A DNA stretch of 64,000 nucleotides, taken from positions 2,532,501 to 2,596,500 of the forward strand of contig NZ_CP120638.1 of the NCBI RefSeq assembly GCF_029537235.1, read 5' to 3'. This document shows, piece after piece, positions 37,962-47,425 of the stretch. This stretch comes from Rhizobium sp. 32-5/1 (GTDB taxonomy: Bacteria > Pseudomonadota > Alphaproteobacteria > Rhizobiales > Rhizobiaceae). Within the stretch, counting starts at the first letter, position 1. Each line of letters starts with the position of its first letter. A program made the translations under genes and the position numbers. The notes under the pieces were generated by a model. The model ran no database searches and was not told where the DNA came from. It was given only the letters and a program-made list of their open reading frames with translations.

Positions 37962-39027
37962 ACAAATAATGGTCGTGCTTGCTGCCATCATGCTCACGGT
38001 GGCCTTCCCCGTTTCTGCAATTCCACAGGGTTTTGCCGGACTGGGCTCGACCGCTGACGGCTTCGCAATTCCGACGGCCGGCCGGCAGTTCCTGTTTCCC
38101 GCCGATCACGGCGCGCATCCCGATTACCGGATCGAATGGTGGTACGTGACAGCCAACCTGCAGGCCGAAGATGGAACACAATATGGTGTCCAATGGACAT
38201 TGTTCCGTTCGGCGCTTGCCCCTAAAACAGAGCCCGGCTGGTCGGACCCGCAGCTGTGGATGGGCCATGCGGCGCTAACCACAAAAGACCGGCATTTCGT
38301 TGCGGAGAAGCTTGGCCGTGGCGGCGTCGGCCAGGCCGGCGTCGTGCTAGAACCATTCTCCGTCTTTATCGATGACTGGGAAATGAAAGGACTGCTTCCT
38401 TCAGGAAACGATCCGACCGCCAAAGTGAGCCTGAACGCCGCCGGCAAGGATTTCAGCTATTCGCTGACGCTGACAGCCAATGGTCCATTGGTCTTGCAGG
38501 GTGATCGCGGCCATTCGGTCAAGTCTGCCGAGGGGCAGGCCGGCTACTACTACTCGCAACCATTCTACGAGGCTTCGGGCACGCTCGACATCGGCGGAAC
38601 GACCGTCCGCGTCACGGGCAAGGCTTGGCTTGATCGGGAATGGTCGTCGCAGCCCTTGGCCAAGGATCAGACCGGTTGGGAGTGGTTCTCGCTGCACCTG
38701 GACTCCGGCGAAAAGCTAATGGTATTCCGGCTGCGTGACGGCGGAGCGGGCTATACATCGGCAAACTGGATCTCCCTTGATGGAACGCCGACGCTTTTGC
38801 CGCCGGGATCTTTGGAAATTTCGCCTGTTCGTTCTGCACAGATCGGAGCTCGCACCGTTCCAGTTGCGTGGCGCGTCCGCATTCCGGAACGAGATTTCGA
38901 TGTGACGACAACGCCGTTGAACGATCAGGCGTGGATGAACACTTTTACACCCTACTGGGAGGGACCCCTCACCTTTGAGGGTAGTTCCAAGGGCCAAGGC
39001 TATCTGGAGATGACCGGCTATGACTGA
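37951..39027 (+). CDS. attH: AttH-like secreted lipocalin-like protein
   Basis: 358 aa from ATG 37951, overlapping the permease stop by 11 bp. Signal peptide MNARQIMVVLAAIMLTVAFP with cleavage near SAI. Then the CrtC/AttH (DUF2006) pattern: FPADHGAHPDYRIEWWYVTANL, QWTLFRSAL, MGHAALT, GQAGYYYSQPFYEASG, GKAWLDREWSSQPL and WFSLHLDSGEKLMVFRLRD. Two lipocalin-like barrels are expected. Substrate unknown; it probably works with the ABC exporter encoded just upstream. Confidence 0.85.
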   Translation: MNARQIMVVLAAIMLTVAFPVSAIPQGFAGLGSTADGFAIPTAGRQFLFPADHGAHPDYRIEWWYVTANLQAEDGTQYGVQWTLFRSALAPKTEPGWSDPQLWMGHAALTTKDRHFVAEKLGRGGVGQAGVVLEPFSVFIDDWEMKGLLPSGNDPTAKVSLNAAGKDFSYSLTLTANGPLVLQGDRGHSVKSAEGQAGYYYSQPFYEASGTLDIGGTTVRVTGKAWLDREWSSQPLAKDQTGWEWFSLHLDSGEKLMVFRLRDGGAGYTSANWISLDGTPTLLPPGSLEISPVRSAQIGARTVPVAWRVRIPERDFDVTTTPLNDQAWMNTFTPYWEGPLTFEGSSKGQGYLEMTGYD

Positions 39028-39102
39028 GACCGAGGCTTTGGTCTTCTTGGGATCACGCAGTCCCCCCAAACCAAGCTAACACCAGTTTTCCGGGGAAAAG
39101 CC

Positions 39103-39156
39103 GTCCATTCCATCCCGGACTCCGGTGAAATTCTCACAGGAGTCCGGGGGATGGAC
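39103..39156. other. Strong inverted repeat downstream of attH
   Basis: GTCCAT (39103-39108)/ATGGAC (39151-39156) and CCCGGACTCC (39114-39123)/GGAGTCCGGG (39139-39148). No T-run; possible bidirectional terminator or intergenic palindromic repeat. Confidence 0.65.
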
Positions 39157-39213
39157 GAGCATGTGAGGCGGCGTCGCTGCTGGTTTGCGAAATCTGCCTC
39201 GACCGGAACCGGT

Positions 39214-39669
39214 TCAGCCTTGCGGTGCATCCGGTACGAATTTGCCTTCATACCGGACGCGAAAATTGCGCCGCTCAGCCTCTTCCCGGAAGCACACGAA
39301 AATCAGCTCGAGATCATCTTTGTTGTCGATACGTCCGAGCAGGCAAAGAGTGATGACGGCTGATTCGCGATAAGCGCTGCTCAACCTGATGGCTGCGTTT
39401 CTGATCTCGTTGATGCCAAGATCATTGCGGCTGTCGCTACGCTGGTAGACCAGCCAGAAACGTGCCTTCTGCCAGGCCGACCGCAAGGCGTCCGTCACCT
39501 GCTCCTTAAACTCCCCGGCACTTGTGGCCGGCGTCCAGGACAGGGTAATCTCGTCGTCTGCACCAAATACATTGAAGTATCCGTCGAAATCGGTGTCGCT
39601 CGAGAGCCGTTCCTCAATCATCTCGAATGCTGTGGTGTCGATGATGGACGTTCTGAAAAATACAGCCAT
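39214..39669 (-). CDS. Hypothetical protein, 151 aa
   Basis: Mixed alpha/beta composition without membrane segments or signal peptide (MAVFFRTSIIDTTAFEMI, FNVFGADDEITLSW, RNAAIRLSSAYRESAVITLC). Not recognised. Frame, length and codon pattern look genuine, but no clear ribosome site is seen. Confidence 0.5.
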   Translation of the reverse strand: MAVFFRTSIIDTTAFEMIEERLSSDTDFDGYFNVFGADDEITLSWTPATSAGEFKEQVTDALRSAWQKARFWLVYQRSDSRNDLGINEIRNAAIRLSSAYRESAVITLCLLGRIDNKDDLELIFVCFREEAERRNFRVRYEGKFVPDAPQG

Positions 39670-39763
39670 GGACGCCCAAACGGTCGGTAGACAGGATTGC
39701 TACGATTGTGTCGCAATCGGCATCAAACCCGAGAAAAGACGGATGGTTCGAAGAAAAGAACGC

Positions 39764-39996
39764 TTATGGGGTCGGCTTCTTTTTGGAGCCGGCAGAAGGC
39801 CATCGCGCTGGAGTTGTTTGCGCGCAAGCTTGCGCTGACGGCTAATAGCCTCGGACTTCTGGCGCGCCCTCTTCACGGACGGCTTTTCGAAGGCTTCCCG
39901 CAAGCGCATTTCACGGAAGACGCCTTCGCGCTGGAGCTTTTTCTTCAGGACACGAAGCGCCTGATCTACATTGTTATCGCGAACCAATACCTGCAT
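39764..39996 (-). pseudogene. rpsU: 30S ribosomal protein S21, 3'-end frame break
   Basis: [25 protein letters not shown], then [19 protein letters not shown] is unmistakably bS21 (first part quoted as [20 protein letters not shown]). Ribosome site AAAGGA before the ATG at 39996. As read, the frame overruns with a foreign tail to 39700. One base is missing in T5 at 39780-39784 (plus strand); T6 gives the normal end LLPAPKKKPTP and stop at 39764, 77 aa. A damaged ribosomal protein gene is unlikely in nature, which argues for a base-call error, although Rhizobiaceae may carry several rpsU copies. Confidence 0.9.
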
Positions 39997-40222
39997 TTTA
40001 ATCCTTTCGATGCTTGCAATTCCGCAAGGGCCGGCGGCAATTTATAGTTTTTCCTGGATTTTGCCAGCGGTTAGCGCCACGATTTTCGCAATCAAGGTGC
40101 AATGTTCGCCGAAATCAGGAAGATTGGACACTTTCTGCGTGCGCTCTGCTCAATCCATAAGGCGTTTTCTCTCGGTTTTCAGATTATAGCCGGCTCAGAC
40201 GGCCTACAGAAATCGAGTGTCC

Positions 40223-40831
40223 TCAGCAAAACCCATTCAATTTAAGGATTTTATACGCCTCGATCGATGCGCGAAGCTCGTCCTCGGAGGTGCGGTTGCC
40301 CTGGTTGGCGTCGGGATGGTGCAGCTTGAGCCTTTCTTTATAGCGGCTCTTGATTTCCTCAGGTGTCGCCGCGCCTGAAAGACCAAGTGTTTCGAAAGCC
40401 TTGGCTTCGAGCACCTTGAGTTTTCGTTCTGGGAGATTGCTGTTTTGCGTCTGGCGCGTAGCAGCAGTTCTGCGGGCGTTTAATGTTTTGGCAGAGCCGG
40501 AGCGAACAGTGGACGGCAGCGGCATTTCAGTCGCTTGTTTTACCCTGCTGCCAATCGTCGGACGACTGCCGGTTGTCGCTTCCTTTTGATAGCGCGCAAC
40601 GTCGGCGTTTGATGGAGCCGTCGTGTAACTGTATCCCTTGTTGTATTCTTTCACGTGTTCGATACAGAACAACAGATAAAGACCTTCGGCGCCGGGCCCG
40701 ACAGGGGCGCGATGCGTGCCCACGCGATCACAACCGTCCCATTGGCATTTCGGGCCAGTAGGCTCGCTGGCGGAGGCCGACTTTTTGCGAGCGGATTTAA
40801 GACCCACGAATATTTTCGAATCAAGCGTCAT
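40223..40831 (-). CDS. J-domain protein
   Basis: 202 aa from ATG 40831 (MTLDSKIFVGLKSARKK). The N-terminal part has CQWDGCDRVGTHRAPVG and LYLLFCIEHVKEYNKGYSY, a Cys/His cluster possibly binding zinc. The C-terminal J domain is FETLGLSGAATPEEIKSRYK with the HPD motif in LKLHHPDANQGN, so it can stimulate a DnaK-type ATPase. This zinc-ribbon-like plus C-terminal J layout is widespread in Rhizobiales. Confidence 0.85.
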   Translation of the reverse strand: MTLDSKIFVGLKSARKKSASASEPTGPKCQWDGCDRVGTHRAPVGPGAEGLYLLFCIEHVKEYNKGYSYTTAPSNADVARYQKEATTGSRPTIGSRVKQATEMPLPSTVRSGSAKTLNARRTAATRQTQNSNLPERKLKVLEAKAFETLGLSGAATPEEIKSRYKERLKLHHPDANQGNRTSEDELRASIEAYKILKLNGFC

Positions 40832-40889
40832 TGCCCCTGTATGGAGGCCGTTCGTCGCCTCCGCAAGATTTAACACATCGCTGGCCAAC

Positions 40890-41268
40890 TTCTGTGGATT
40901 ACCTGTGGGCTTATCGCTGCATTAACACGGACCTGAAGACAAGAATGCGTCGAGTGCGTGGCTGAACCTTGGCTATTTCGGCGCATGCGGGAAGAGCTAA
41001 GGCCAGAGGGCTTTGATGTCGCCCGCCGCACCGTTTGAAGACTATGGAACCGGGCTGGCCGGAGAGGGTCTTCCCGGTCACGAGTAGCCGTTTTCCGGGG
41101 CCAGCACTGACAGGAAAAGCTACGTCCCTAATCCGCCAAGTCACCACGCAAAAAAGCGAATGTGAATTCTGGGTTATGACCCACCGAAACTTGCCATATC
41201 GGGTGCCGGTGTGAGTTGAAAACTCAGAGCCTTGTCCCAATTTGCATAGAGAACCGTAAGGATATCCT
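40890..41268. other. Intergenic region before KaiC-like gene
   Basis: About 380 bp. No convincing gene. A potential ribosome site AAGGATATCCT is directly before ATG 41269. GGAAC at about 41047 is followed after 17 bp by GTC rather than GTT, so I do not call a stress promoter. Confidence 0.5.
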
Positions 41269-42776
41269 ATGCAAACCAATATTGAATCTGAGGCTGACGC
41301 TATTCCGATCTCTTCCGGTGTGCCGGGGCTTGACCATGTGCTGCGCGGCGGTTTTGCCCGAGGCCGCTCGCATCTCGTTGAGGGTAGGCCGGGGAGCGGA
41401 AAGACGACGATTGGCTTGCAGTTTTTGATTGATGGTCGTGATGCCGGCGAACGATGCCTCTATATCACGCTGTCCGAGAGCAAACGTGAATTGCGTTCCG
41501 TTGCGTCCCGACACGGATTTGATTTAACCGGCATCGAAATATTCGAACTGATCCCACCCGAACTGAGCCTTGATCCCAGACATAGGCAGACCCTCGTTCA
41601 TTCGTCTGATCTGGAACTCGGCGAGACTGTCGAGATGGTATTGGCGGAGGTTGATCGTCTCAAACCAGACCGTGTCGTGTTCGATTCCTTGTCGGAAATT
41701 CGGCTTTTGTCACAAGGAACGCTCAGATATCGACGCCAGGTTCTCGCCCTAAAAAGTTTTTTCCTTCTTGGCAGTAGCACCGTTCTGATGCTCGACGATC
41801 TCACTGGCGGGCAGGATGATCTCAATCTTCACAGCGTCTGCCATGGTGTCCTCCGGCTGGAACAACTTGTGCCAATCTATGGTGGGGAGCGGAGGCGTCT
41901 GCGCCTCATCAAAATGCGCGGTGTAGAAATCCGCGGCGGTTATCATGATTTCGTTATCCGCCACGGAGGGGTAACTGTGTTTCCGCGTCTTGTGGCCGCT
42001 GATCATTCTGTTGAGGAAGGGGGAATGACGCTCGCAGCAACACGGATCTGGATGTTCTGATGAAGAGTGGTCTGGCACGGGGCACGACCACGCTGCTCAT
42101 GGGTCCATCGGGCACCGGCAAGTCATCGATTGCCCTTACCTATGTGTATGCTGCACTGCAGAGAGGCGAACCGTGCTACTTCATGGTTTTTGACGAAACT
42201 CTTCGGGTCGTGAAGAAACGCGCTGCAGGCATGGGGATGCCGTTAGAGGCGTATCTTGCAAGCGGTCTGTTGAAGCTCGATCAGATTGACCCGGCCGAAC
42301 TAACGCCTGGGGAACTCGCGAGCCGCATACAATTTGCCGTCGAAGTTCAGGCCGCCAAAATCGTGGTCGTTGATAGCCTGACAGGCTACCTCAATGCGAT
42401 GCCGGAAGAGCAATACCTCGTTTTGCAGATGCACGAAATCAGCACCTACCTGAACCAAAAGGGGATTGCAACGTTGCTGCTGCTCGCCAATCACGGCCTG
42501 GTGGGACAAATGAATACACAAGTGGATCTCACATACCTCAGCGATACCGTCATTTTGGTTCGTTACTTTGAGGCTCAGGGCCGGATTCGGCGCGCTGTAT
42601 CCGTGATTAAAAAACGTACCGGCACGCACGAAGACACAATCCGGGAATTCACCCTGTCCGCGGCGGGCCTCTCTGTCGGCAAGGCGCTCGATGAATTTTC
42701 CGGCGTTTTGACGGGCGTCCCGAGATATCATGGAGCCAGAGATGATCTCATGGGAAATCGACAAAGCGATGCCTGA
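41269..42776 (+). pseudogene. KaiC-like tandem RecA-type ATPase, frame-broken
   Basis: Two KaiC/RadA-type P-loop domains in tandem. Domain 1 (41269-): GVPGLDHVLRGGFARGRSHLVEG, Walker A GRPGSGKTT, CLYITLSESKRELRSVA, Walker B RVVFDSLSEIRLL. Domain 2: GLARGTTTLLMGPSGTGKSS, CYFMVFDETLRVVKKRA, KIVVVDSLTGYLNAMPEE. The domains are out of frame near 42036; one extra A restores TLASNTDLDVLMKSGLARG and a 502-aa protein. KaiC is the cyanobacterial clock ATPase; proteobacterial relatives without KaiA act in signalling or stress. The adjoining kinase overlaps its 3' end. No kaiB nearby. Confidence 0.85.
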
Positions 42777-44070
42777 GATCAGCGACGCGATTATTTTGGC
42801 CCCCGTCGGTCGTGACGCAGCCGTTGCGGCTGGAATTCTGGCCGAAGAGGGACTGACCTCCGAGATCTGTAGCAGCGTCAATGAATGCATCGACCGGTTC
42901 AAGTCTGCCTTTTGCTTCATAATAACCGATGAAGCGCTCCTAAACGAAAATCGGGTTCGGCTCGCAGAATGGGTCAGCGTTCAACCGCCATGGTCGGATT
43001 TTCCAGTGATCCTTTTGACACACCGAGGCGGCGGACTTGTCGATCCTCGCCTGAGTTTTTTGAGCGAGTATGCGGTCACTCTTGAGAGACCGTTTAGTCC
43101 ACAGGCCTTGGTAGCGGCCGTGCGTTCTGCCGTTCGCGCGCGTCGGCGCCAACTTGAAGTCAAGACCCTCCTCGATGAACGTGACCGCTCGGATGAGAGG
43201 CAGCGACTTCTTATCCGTGAGTTGCATCACCGCGTGAAAAACACGCTCGCCAACGTTCAAGCGGTGTTGGGTGCCACTGCGCGGTCGTCAGCGACGATTG
43301 ATGTTTTCTACAAGACTTTTTCAGCCAGAGTTCAATCACTCGCACGGACTCATGCGTTTCTAACGGATGATTATTGGCAAACAGCTTCGCTGGGCGAAAT
43401 ACTCGCCGCGGAACTGGCGCACTACAACGACGGCGACAGAATTCAGCTACACGGCCCCCAGGTGGCGCTGAATGCCGATCAAGCTGTCCCGCTTGGCATG
43501 GCACTCCATGAGCTGGCGACAAACTCAGTCAAACATGGTGCTCTGTCCGTCGCAACGGGTGTGTTGGAAATCGACTGGACCGTCATGTCCGGTGAAGACA
43601 ATGACCAGCTTACTCTAACATGGAGGGAGCGGGGAGGACCGCTGGTCGAAACTCCGACCCGAAAGGGGTTCGGCAGCATGCTTTTCGAGCGAGTGCTTGC
43701 GGTTCAACTCGCAGCAAAAGTCACGATGGACTTTTCGCCGTTAGGATTTAGGCTTGCCCTCACTCTCCCCTCACGCGTGATCGCCTCGTTCCACGGTACA
43801 ACAATTAGCAGTTTCATTCCAGATTTCCCGAGCCAGCTCTCTACCTCGCGAGAGACGATCCGCCTTCAATGCTATAGCATATGCGCGCGCTCGACCACAA
43901 AACGGTGGCGGCCCAACATCGCTTACCTTGCACCGTTAGCCTCTGACCAAATCGGCTGCCCGCTCAGACGGGCAGGGGGCTCGCTAACGACTCGCGACCA
44001 AGACTCCGGCTCCCACCATCAGCGCCCCGGAACCTCGGTTCAAAAGACCGATTTTCTTCGGGTCACTTAG
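42730..44070 (+). CDS. Receiver-like/HWE histidine kinase partner of KaiC-like protein
   Basis: Start at ATG 42730 (overlaps the KaiC-like gene by 47 bp) or ATG 42769 (MPEISDAI). The N-terminal about 130 residues resemble a degenerate receiver domain (FIITDEALLNENRVRLAEW, VILLTHRG) without a clear phosphoacceptor Asp. Then HWE-type kinase: phosphoacceptor RELHHRVKNTLANVQAVLGAT and ATPase motifs LHELATNSVKHGALS and RKGFGSMLFERVL. The last 100 residues look unnatural; one extra C at 43767-43770 would end the protein LALTLPLTRDRLVPRYNN at 43808. Cytosolic, no membrane helices. Confidence 0.82.
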   Translation: MEPEMISWEIDKAMPEISDAIILAPVGRDAAVAAGILAEEGLTSEICSSVNECIDRFKSAFCFIITDEALLNENRVRLAEWVSVQPPWSDFPVILLTHRGGGLVDPRLSFLSEYAVTLERPFSPQALVAAVRSAVRARRRQLEVKTLLDERDRSDERQRLLIRELHHRVKNTLANVQAVLGATARSSATIDVFYKTFSARVQSLARTHAFLTDDYWQTASLGEILAAELAHYNDGDRIQLHGPQVALNADQAVPLGMALHELATNSVKHGALSVATGVLEIDWTVMSGEDNDQLTLTWRERGGPLVETPTRKGFGSMLFERVLAVQLAAKVTMDFSPLGFRLALTLPSRVIASFHGTTISSFIPDFPSQLSTSRETIRLQCYSICARSTTKRWRPNIAYLAPLASDQIGCPLRRAGGSLTTRDQDSGSHHQRPGTSVQKTDFLRVT

Positions 44071-44589
44071 CGCATTCTTTGCCTTGAAGCCGATGAAGAC
44101 ATGCCCTCCGATGACGATCACTTCAATCAGAGCGATGATCACCAGCAATTCCACCGTATCGTAAAACGTGAGCGGGCGAATGCCCAGGACGCCGGGAAGA
44201 AGCGCCAAATAGAATATCGGCATCTTTGGATTGCTGATGTTGAGCAGGAACCCCGTCAGGAAGAGGCGAATCAGGCCGCCGCGCATAATCCGGGGCTTTA
44301 TGTTCGGTTTCGCGCGCCACATCATGATGCCCGTATAGATCAGATAGATGGCGCCGACATACTGGATGAAGCGCAGGTTATCGTTCATGTACTGAGCCAC
44401 GGCGTTGAAACCGATCGCGGCCAGAATGACGAACAGGAAGATGCTGAAAACGACACCAACGCCATAGGCAATTCCATGCGCGGGGCCGCTGGAGACCGTT
44501 TTCGACAGGATCGTGAGATTGTCGGGTCCAGGACTCGCTGCAAAAACGAAAAATGCAAAGCAAAATGTCAAAACGGTTTGTAGGTCCAT
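43984..44589 (-). CDS. LysE-family amino-acid exporter
   Basis: 201 aa, six predicted membrane helices. ASPGPDNLTILSKTVSSGPAHG (the SPGP motif), GVGVVFSIFLFVILAAIGF, FIQYVGAIYLIYTGIMMWRA, GFLLNISNPKMPIFYLALLPG. RhtB/LysE efflux of amino acids; substrate unknown. Its 3' end converges with the kinase gene. Confidence 0.92.
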   Translation of the reverse strand: MDLQTVLTFCFAFFVFAASPGPDNLTILSKTVSSGPAHGIAYGVGVVFSIFLFVILAAIGFNAVAQYMNDNLRFIQYVGAIYLIYTGIMMWRAKPNIKPRIMRGGLIRLFLTGFLLNISNPKMPIFYLALLPGVLGIRPLTFYDTVELLVIIALIEVIVIGGHVFIGFKAKNALSDPKKIGLLNRGSGALMVGAGVLVASR

Positions 44590-45169
44590 CAGGCGCTCCT
44601 TTGCTCGGTCAGCATCATGGGTCGATAATCCTATAGTTGTGCAAAAATTCAGTTTCCCTCCGACGCCATAATATTATCATCTTCGCTCGGGGCCTAATTT
44701 CGCAGTCCCGCCTGCTTTAGGGAGAGAATTTTATGGCCAATCTTGCGATGCTGACGATAGCCCAATCACGGAAAGGCCTAAAAGATAAAGAGTTTACGTC
44801 TCGGGAACTCACAGAAGCGGTTCTTACCAACATTGCTTCGGCTAACAACGCCTTGAACACCTATGTGGCCGTGACTGGCGATCTGGCCTGTACCATGGCT
44901 AAAGCCTCCGACGAGAGAATAGAAAGAGGCAATGCTGGCGCTTTGGAGGGAATTCCAATTGGCATTAAAGATCTCTTTGCTACCAAACATGTTCACACTC
45001 AGGCCTGCAGTCGAATTCTGGCGGGCTTCAAACCACCCTATGAATCGACTGTCACGGCTAATCTCTGGGCCCAAGGCGCGGTTATGCTCGGTAAGCTTAA
45101 CATGGATGAGTTTGCCATGGGTTCCTCCAATGAGACTGAATAGCCCCGAGTTTTGTAGACACCCTCGGG

Positions 45170-46030
45170 TTACGTTTTTTGCTGCTTTTCGAACTCGACG
45201 GGTGACAGCATCCCGTTCCTGACGTGTTTGCGTTTCGGGTTGTAGAACATTTCGATGTAGTCGAACACGTCCTGGCGAGCTTCATCGCGTGAACGGTAGA
45301 CCCTGCAACGTATCCGCTCTCGCTTCAGAAGATTGAAGAAGCTTTCGGCCACCGCGTTGTCATGGCAGTTGCCGCGTCGGCTCATCGAGTGAACCAGATT
45401 GTGGTGCTTGAGGAATGAGGCCCAGTCCATGCTGGTGAATTGCGAGCCCTGATCCGAGTGGATTAGCACTTTGTCCTTCGGTTTACGTCGCCACACCGCC
45501 ATGAGCAGAGCCTGCAATACGACGTCGGTGGTTTGGCGGCTCTGCAGTGCCCATCCGATGACCCGGCGGGAATAGAGGTCGATGACGACGGCCAGATAAG
45601 CAAAACCTTCGCAAGTTCGGATGTAGGTGATGTCCGTGACCCAGACCTTGTCCGGAGCCGCTACGTCAAATTGCCGGTCGAGCGTGTTGTCGATAGCGAC
45701 GGCAGGCCTGCCGCCGTAGATGCCGGGACGGCGTTTGTAGCCAATCTGCGCCTTGATCCCGGCGAGGCGGGTCAGGCGCGCCACCCGGTTCGGGCAACAT
45801 GTCTCTCCCTGATCGAGAAGGTCGTCGTGCAGCTTGCGATAACCGTAGACCTTGCCACTCTCTTCCCACGCCTTCAGGAGCAGATCGGTCTGTCGCCTGT
45901 CCTCGTTGGCCCGCCCGCTCTGCGGGTTCTTCAGCCAGGTGTAAAATCCACTGGGATGAACCCGCAGAAGGCGGCACATCGTCCGCACCGAAAATTGCAA
46001 GCGATGCAGGGCAATGAACGCGTACTTCAC
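45170..46030 (-). CDS. IS3-family transposase OrfB
   Basis: 286 aa, from GTG 46030 ([13 protein letters not shown]). N-terminal HTH_21 MCRLLRVHPSGFYTWLKNP and VYGYRKLHDDLLDQG; integrase core with D in VWVTDITYIRT, D in LIHSDQGSQFTS and E in NAVAESFFNLLKRE; C-terminal EMFYNPKRKHVRNGMLSPVEFE. Intact catalytic triad. Confidence 0.93.
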   Translation of the reverse strand: MKYAFIALHRLQFSVRTMCRLLRVHPSGFYTWLKNPQSGRANEDRRQTDLLLKAWEESGKVYGYRKLHDDLLDQGETCCPNRVARLTRLAGIKAQIGYKRRPGIYGGRPAVAIDNTLDRQFDVAAPDKVWVTDITYIRTCEGFAYLAVVIDLYSRRVIGWALQSRQTTDVVLQALLMAVWRRKPKDKVLIHSDQGSQFTSMDWASFLKHHNLVHSMSRRGNCHDNAVAESFFNLLKRERIRCRVYRSRDEARQDVFDYIEMFYNPKRKHVRNGMLSPVEFEKQQKT

Positions 46031-46295
46031 TTTGCATCCCTGGCGAAATACGCGGCCGCTTTTTTAAGATGTCGCGCTCCTCGGTGACGCGAGCTAGTTC
46101 CTTCTTCAGCCGCCTGATCTCGTCGACCTCGTCGTTGGCCTTGCCGTTCGATGTGCCGAACTTCTTCTTCCACTCATAGAGCGAATGCTGGCTGACCCCC
46201 AGCCGCTGCGAAACCTCCGTTACCGGATAGCCCCGCTCGGTGATCTGACGCACCGCGTCACGCTTGAAATCTTCTGTGAAATTGCCTTTGCCCAT
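46027..46295 (-). CDS. IS3-family transposase OrfA, 3'-end frame break
   Basis: [40 protein letters not shown], coiled coil [20 protein letters not shown]. The T6 run at 46060-46065 (plus strand) reads through in the wrong frame; seven bases give the family-typical end [14 protein letters not shown] and a stop overlapping the OrfB GTG. With A7 (coding strand) the slip site for the OrfAB fusion is also restored. Likely base-call undercount. Confidence 0.8.
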
Positions 46296-47425
46296 GTAGG
46301 CCTCCTGCCTCAAATTTAGGGGAGAAGGCGTCTATAAATCTAGGGGCTATTCAGACATCCTGTTATGGCGGCGTCATTAACCCATGGCGAAAAACGCGTT
46401 CAGATCAGAATTTGGTTCCCGGCGGTTCCTCCGGCGGCTCCGCCGCTGCAGTCGCTGCCCATCTTTGCATGGGCGCGATCGCCACTGATACCGGCGGCTC
46501 CATCCGGCAGCCCGCAGCCTTTACCGGTACGGTTGGAATCAAACCGACTTATGGTCGGTGTTCAAGATGGGGCATCGTTGCGTTTGCCTCTTCTCTGGAT
46601 CAGGCTGGTCCGATCACTCGCACGGTACAAGACAGCGCAATCCTGCTGAAATCAATGGCTTCCGTTGATCCGAAAGATACCACGTCGATGGATATTGCCG
46701 TGCCCGACTACGAGGCTGCGATCGGCAAATCGATAAGGGGGCTGAAAATAGGAATCCCGACGGAATATCGCGTTGATGGCATGCCAGCAGAGATTGAAGA
46801 GCTTTGGCGGAAGGGCGCCGACTGGCTGAAGGATGCTGGCGCAGAAATTGTTGATATTGCTATGCCTCACACCAAATACGCTCTCCCTGCTTACTACATC
46901 GTTGCTCTCGCAGAAGCTTCATCCAATTTGGCCCGCTACGATGGTGTTCGTTTCGGTTTGCGCATTCCCGGCGCGGACGTTTTAGAAATGTATGAAAACA
47001 CTCGCGCGCAAGGGTTTGGCGCGGAGGTGAAGCGGCGCATTCTGATTGGCACATATGTGCTCTCAGCCGGTTACTACGATGCCTACTACCTGAGAGCTCA
47101 GAAAGTTCGCACTCTTATCAAGAGTGACTTTGATCGTGCTTGGCAAAGTGGTGTCGATGTCATCTTGACCCCAACGACGCCGGTATTACCTTTTGCTCCC
47201 GGTGAAATCACCGACCCGGTCGCCATGTACCTGAACGATATATTTACTGTAACAGTGAACATGGCCGGTCTTCCCAGTATGTCTGTTCCATCGGCGTTAA
47301 ACAAAGACGGCTTGCCCCTTGGCCTCCAACTTATTGGCAGGCCATTCGATGAATGCACTCTGTTTCAGGTGGGGCATATTCTCGAAAGCAATGCCGGGCA
47401 CTTCAAGCCGACAAGATGGTGGTAA

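Larger units (their letters stand above)
45137..46353 (-). mobile_element. IS3-family insertion in gatA with 3-bp target duplication
   Basis: 1217 bp. Terminal inverted repeats TGAATAGCCCCGAG (from 45137) and inverted TGAATAGCCCCTAG (ending 46353), continuing with matches in TTT-TAGAC-CC. Direct repeats GAC at 45134-45136 and 46354-46356. Genes run on the minus strand. A textbook, apparently recent insertion. Confidence 0.95.
44733..47425 (+). pseudogene. gatA: Amidotransferase subunit A (gatA copy) interrupted by IS
   Basis: Two exon-like pieces, 44733-45136 and 46354-47425. Removing the IS and one copy of the GAC duplication gives [17 protein letters not shown] in frame, and a protein of about 491 aa matching GatA of Asp/Glu-tRNA amidotransferase. 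Catalytic Lys in GIKDLFATK, amidase block [55 protein letters not shown], end KPTRWW. gatB and gatC are absent here; since GatA is normally essential, an intact copy should exist elsewhere. As read, the first piece stops after SSNETE. Confidence 0.92.

Noticed and set aside
41047..41071. Stress promoter upstream of the KaiC-like gene
   Set aside because: GGAAC is followed at 17 bp by GTC, not GTT, and lies about 200 bp before the gene.
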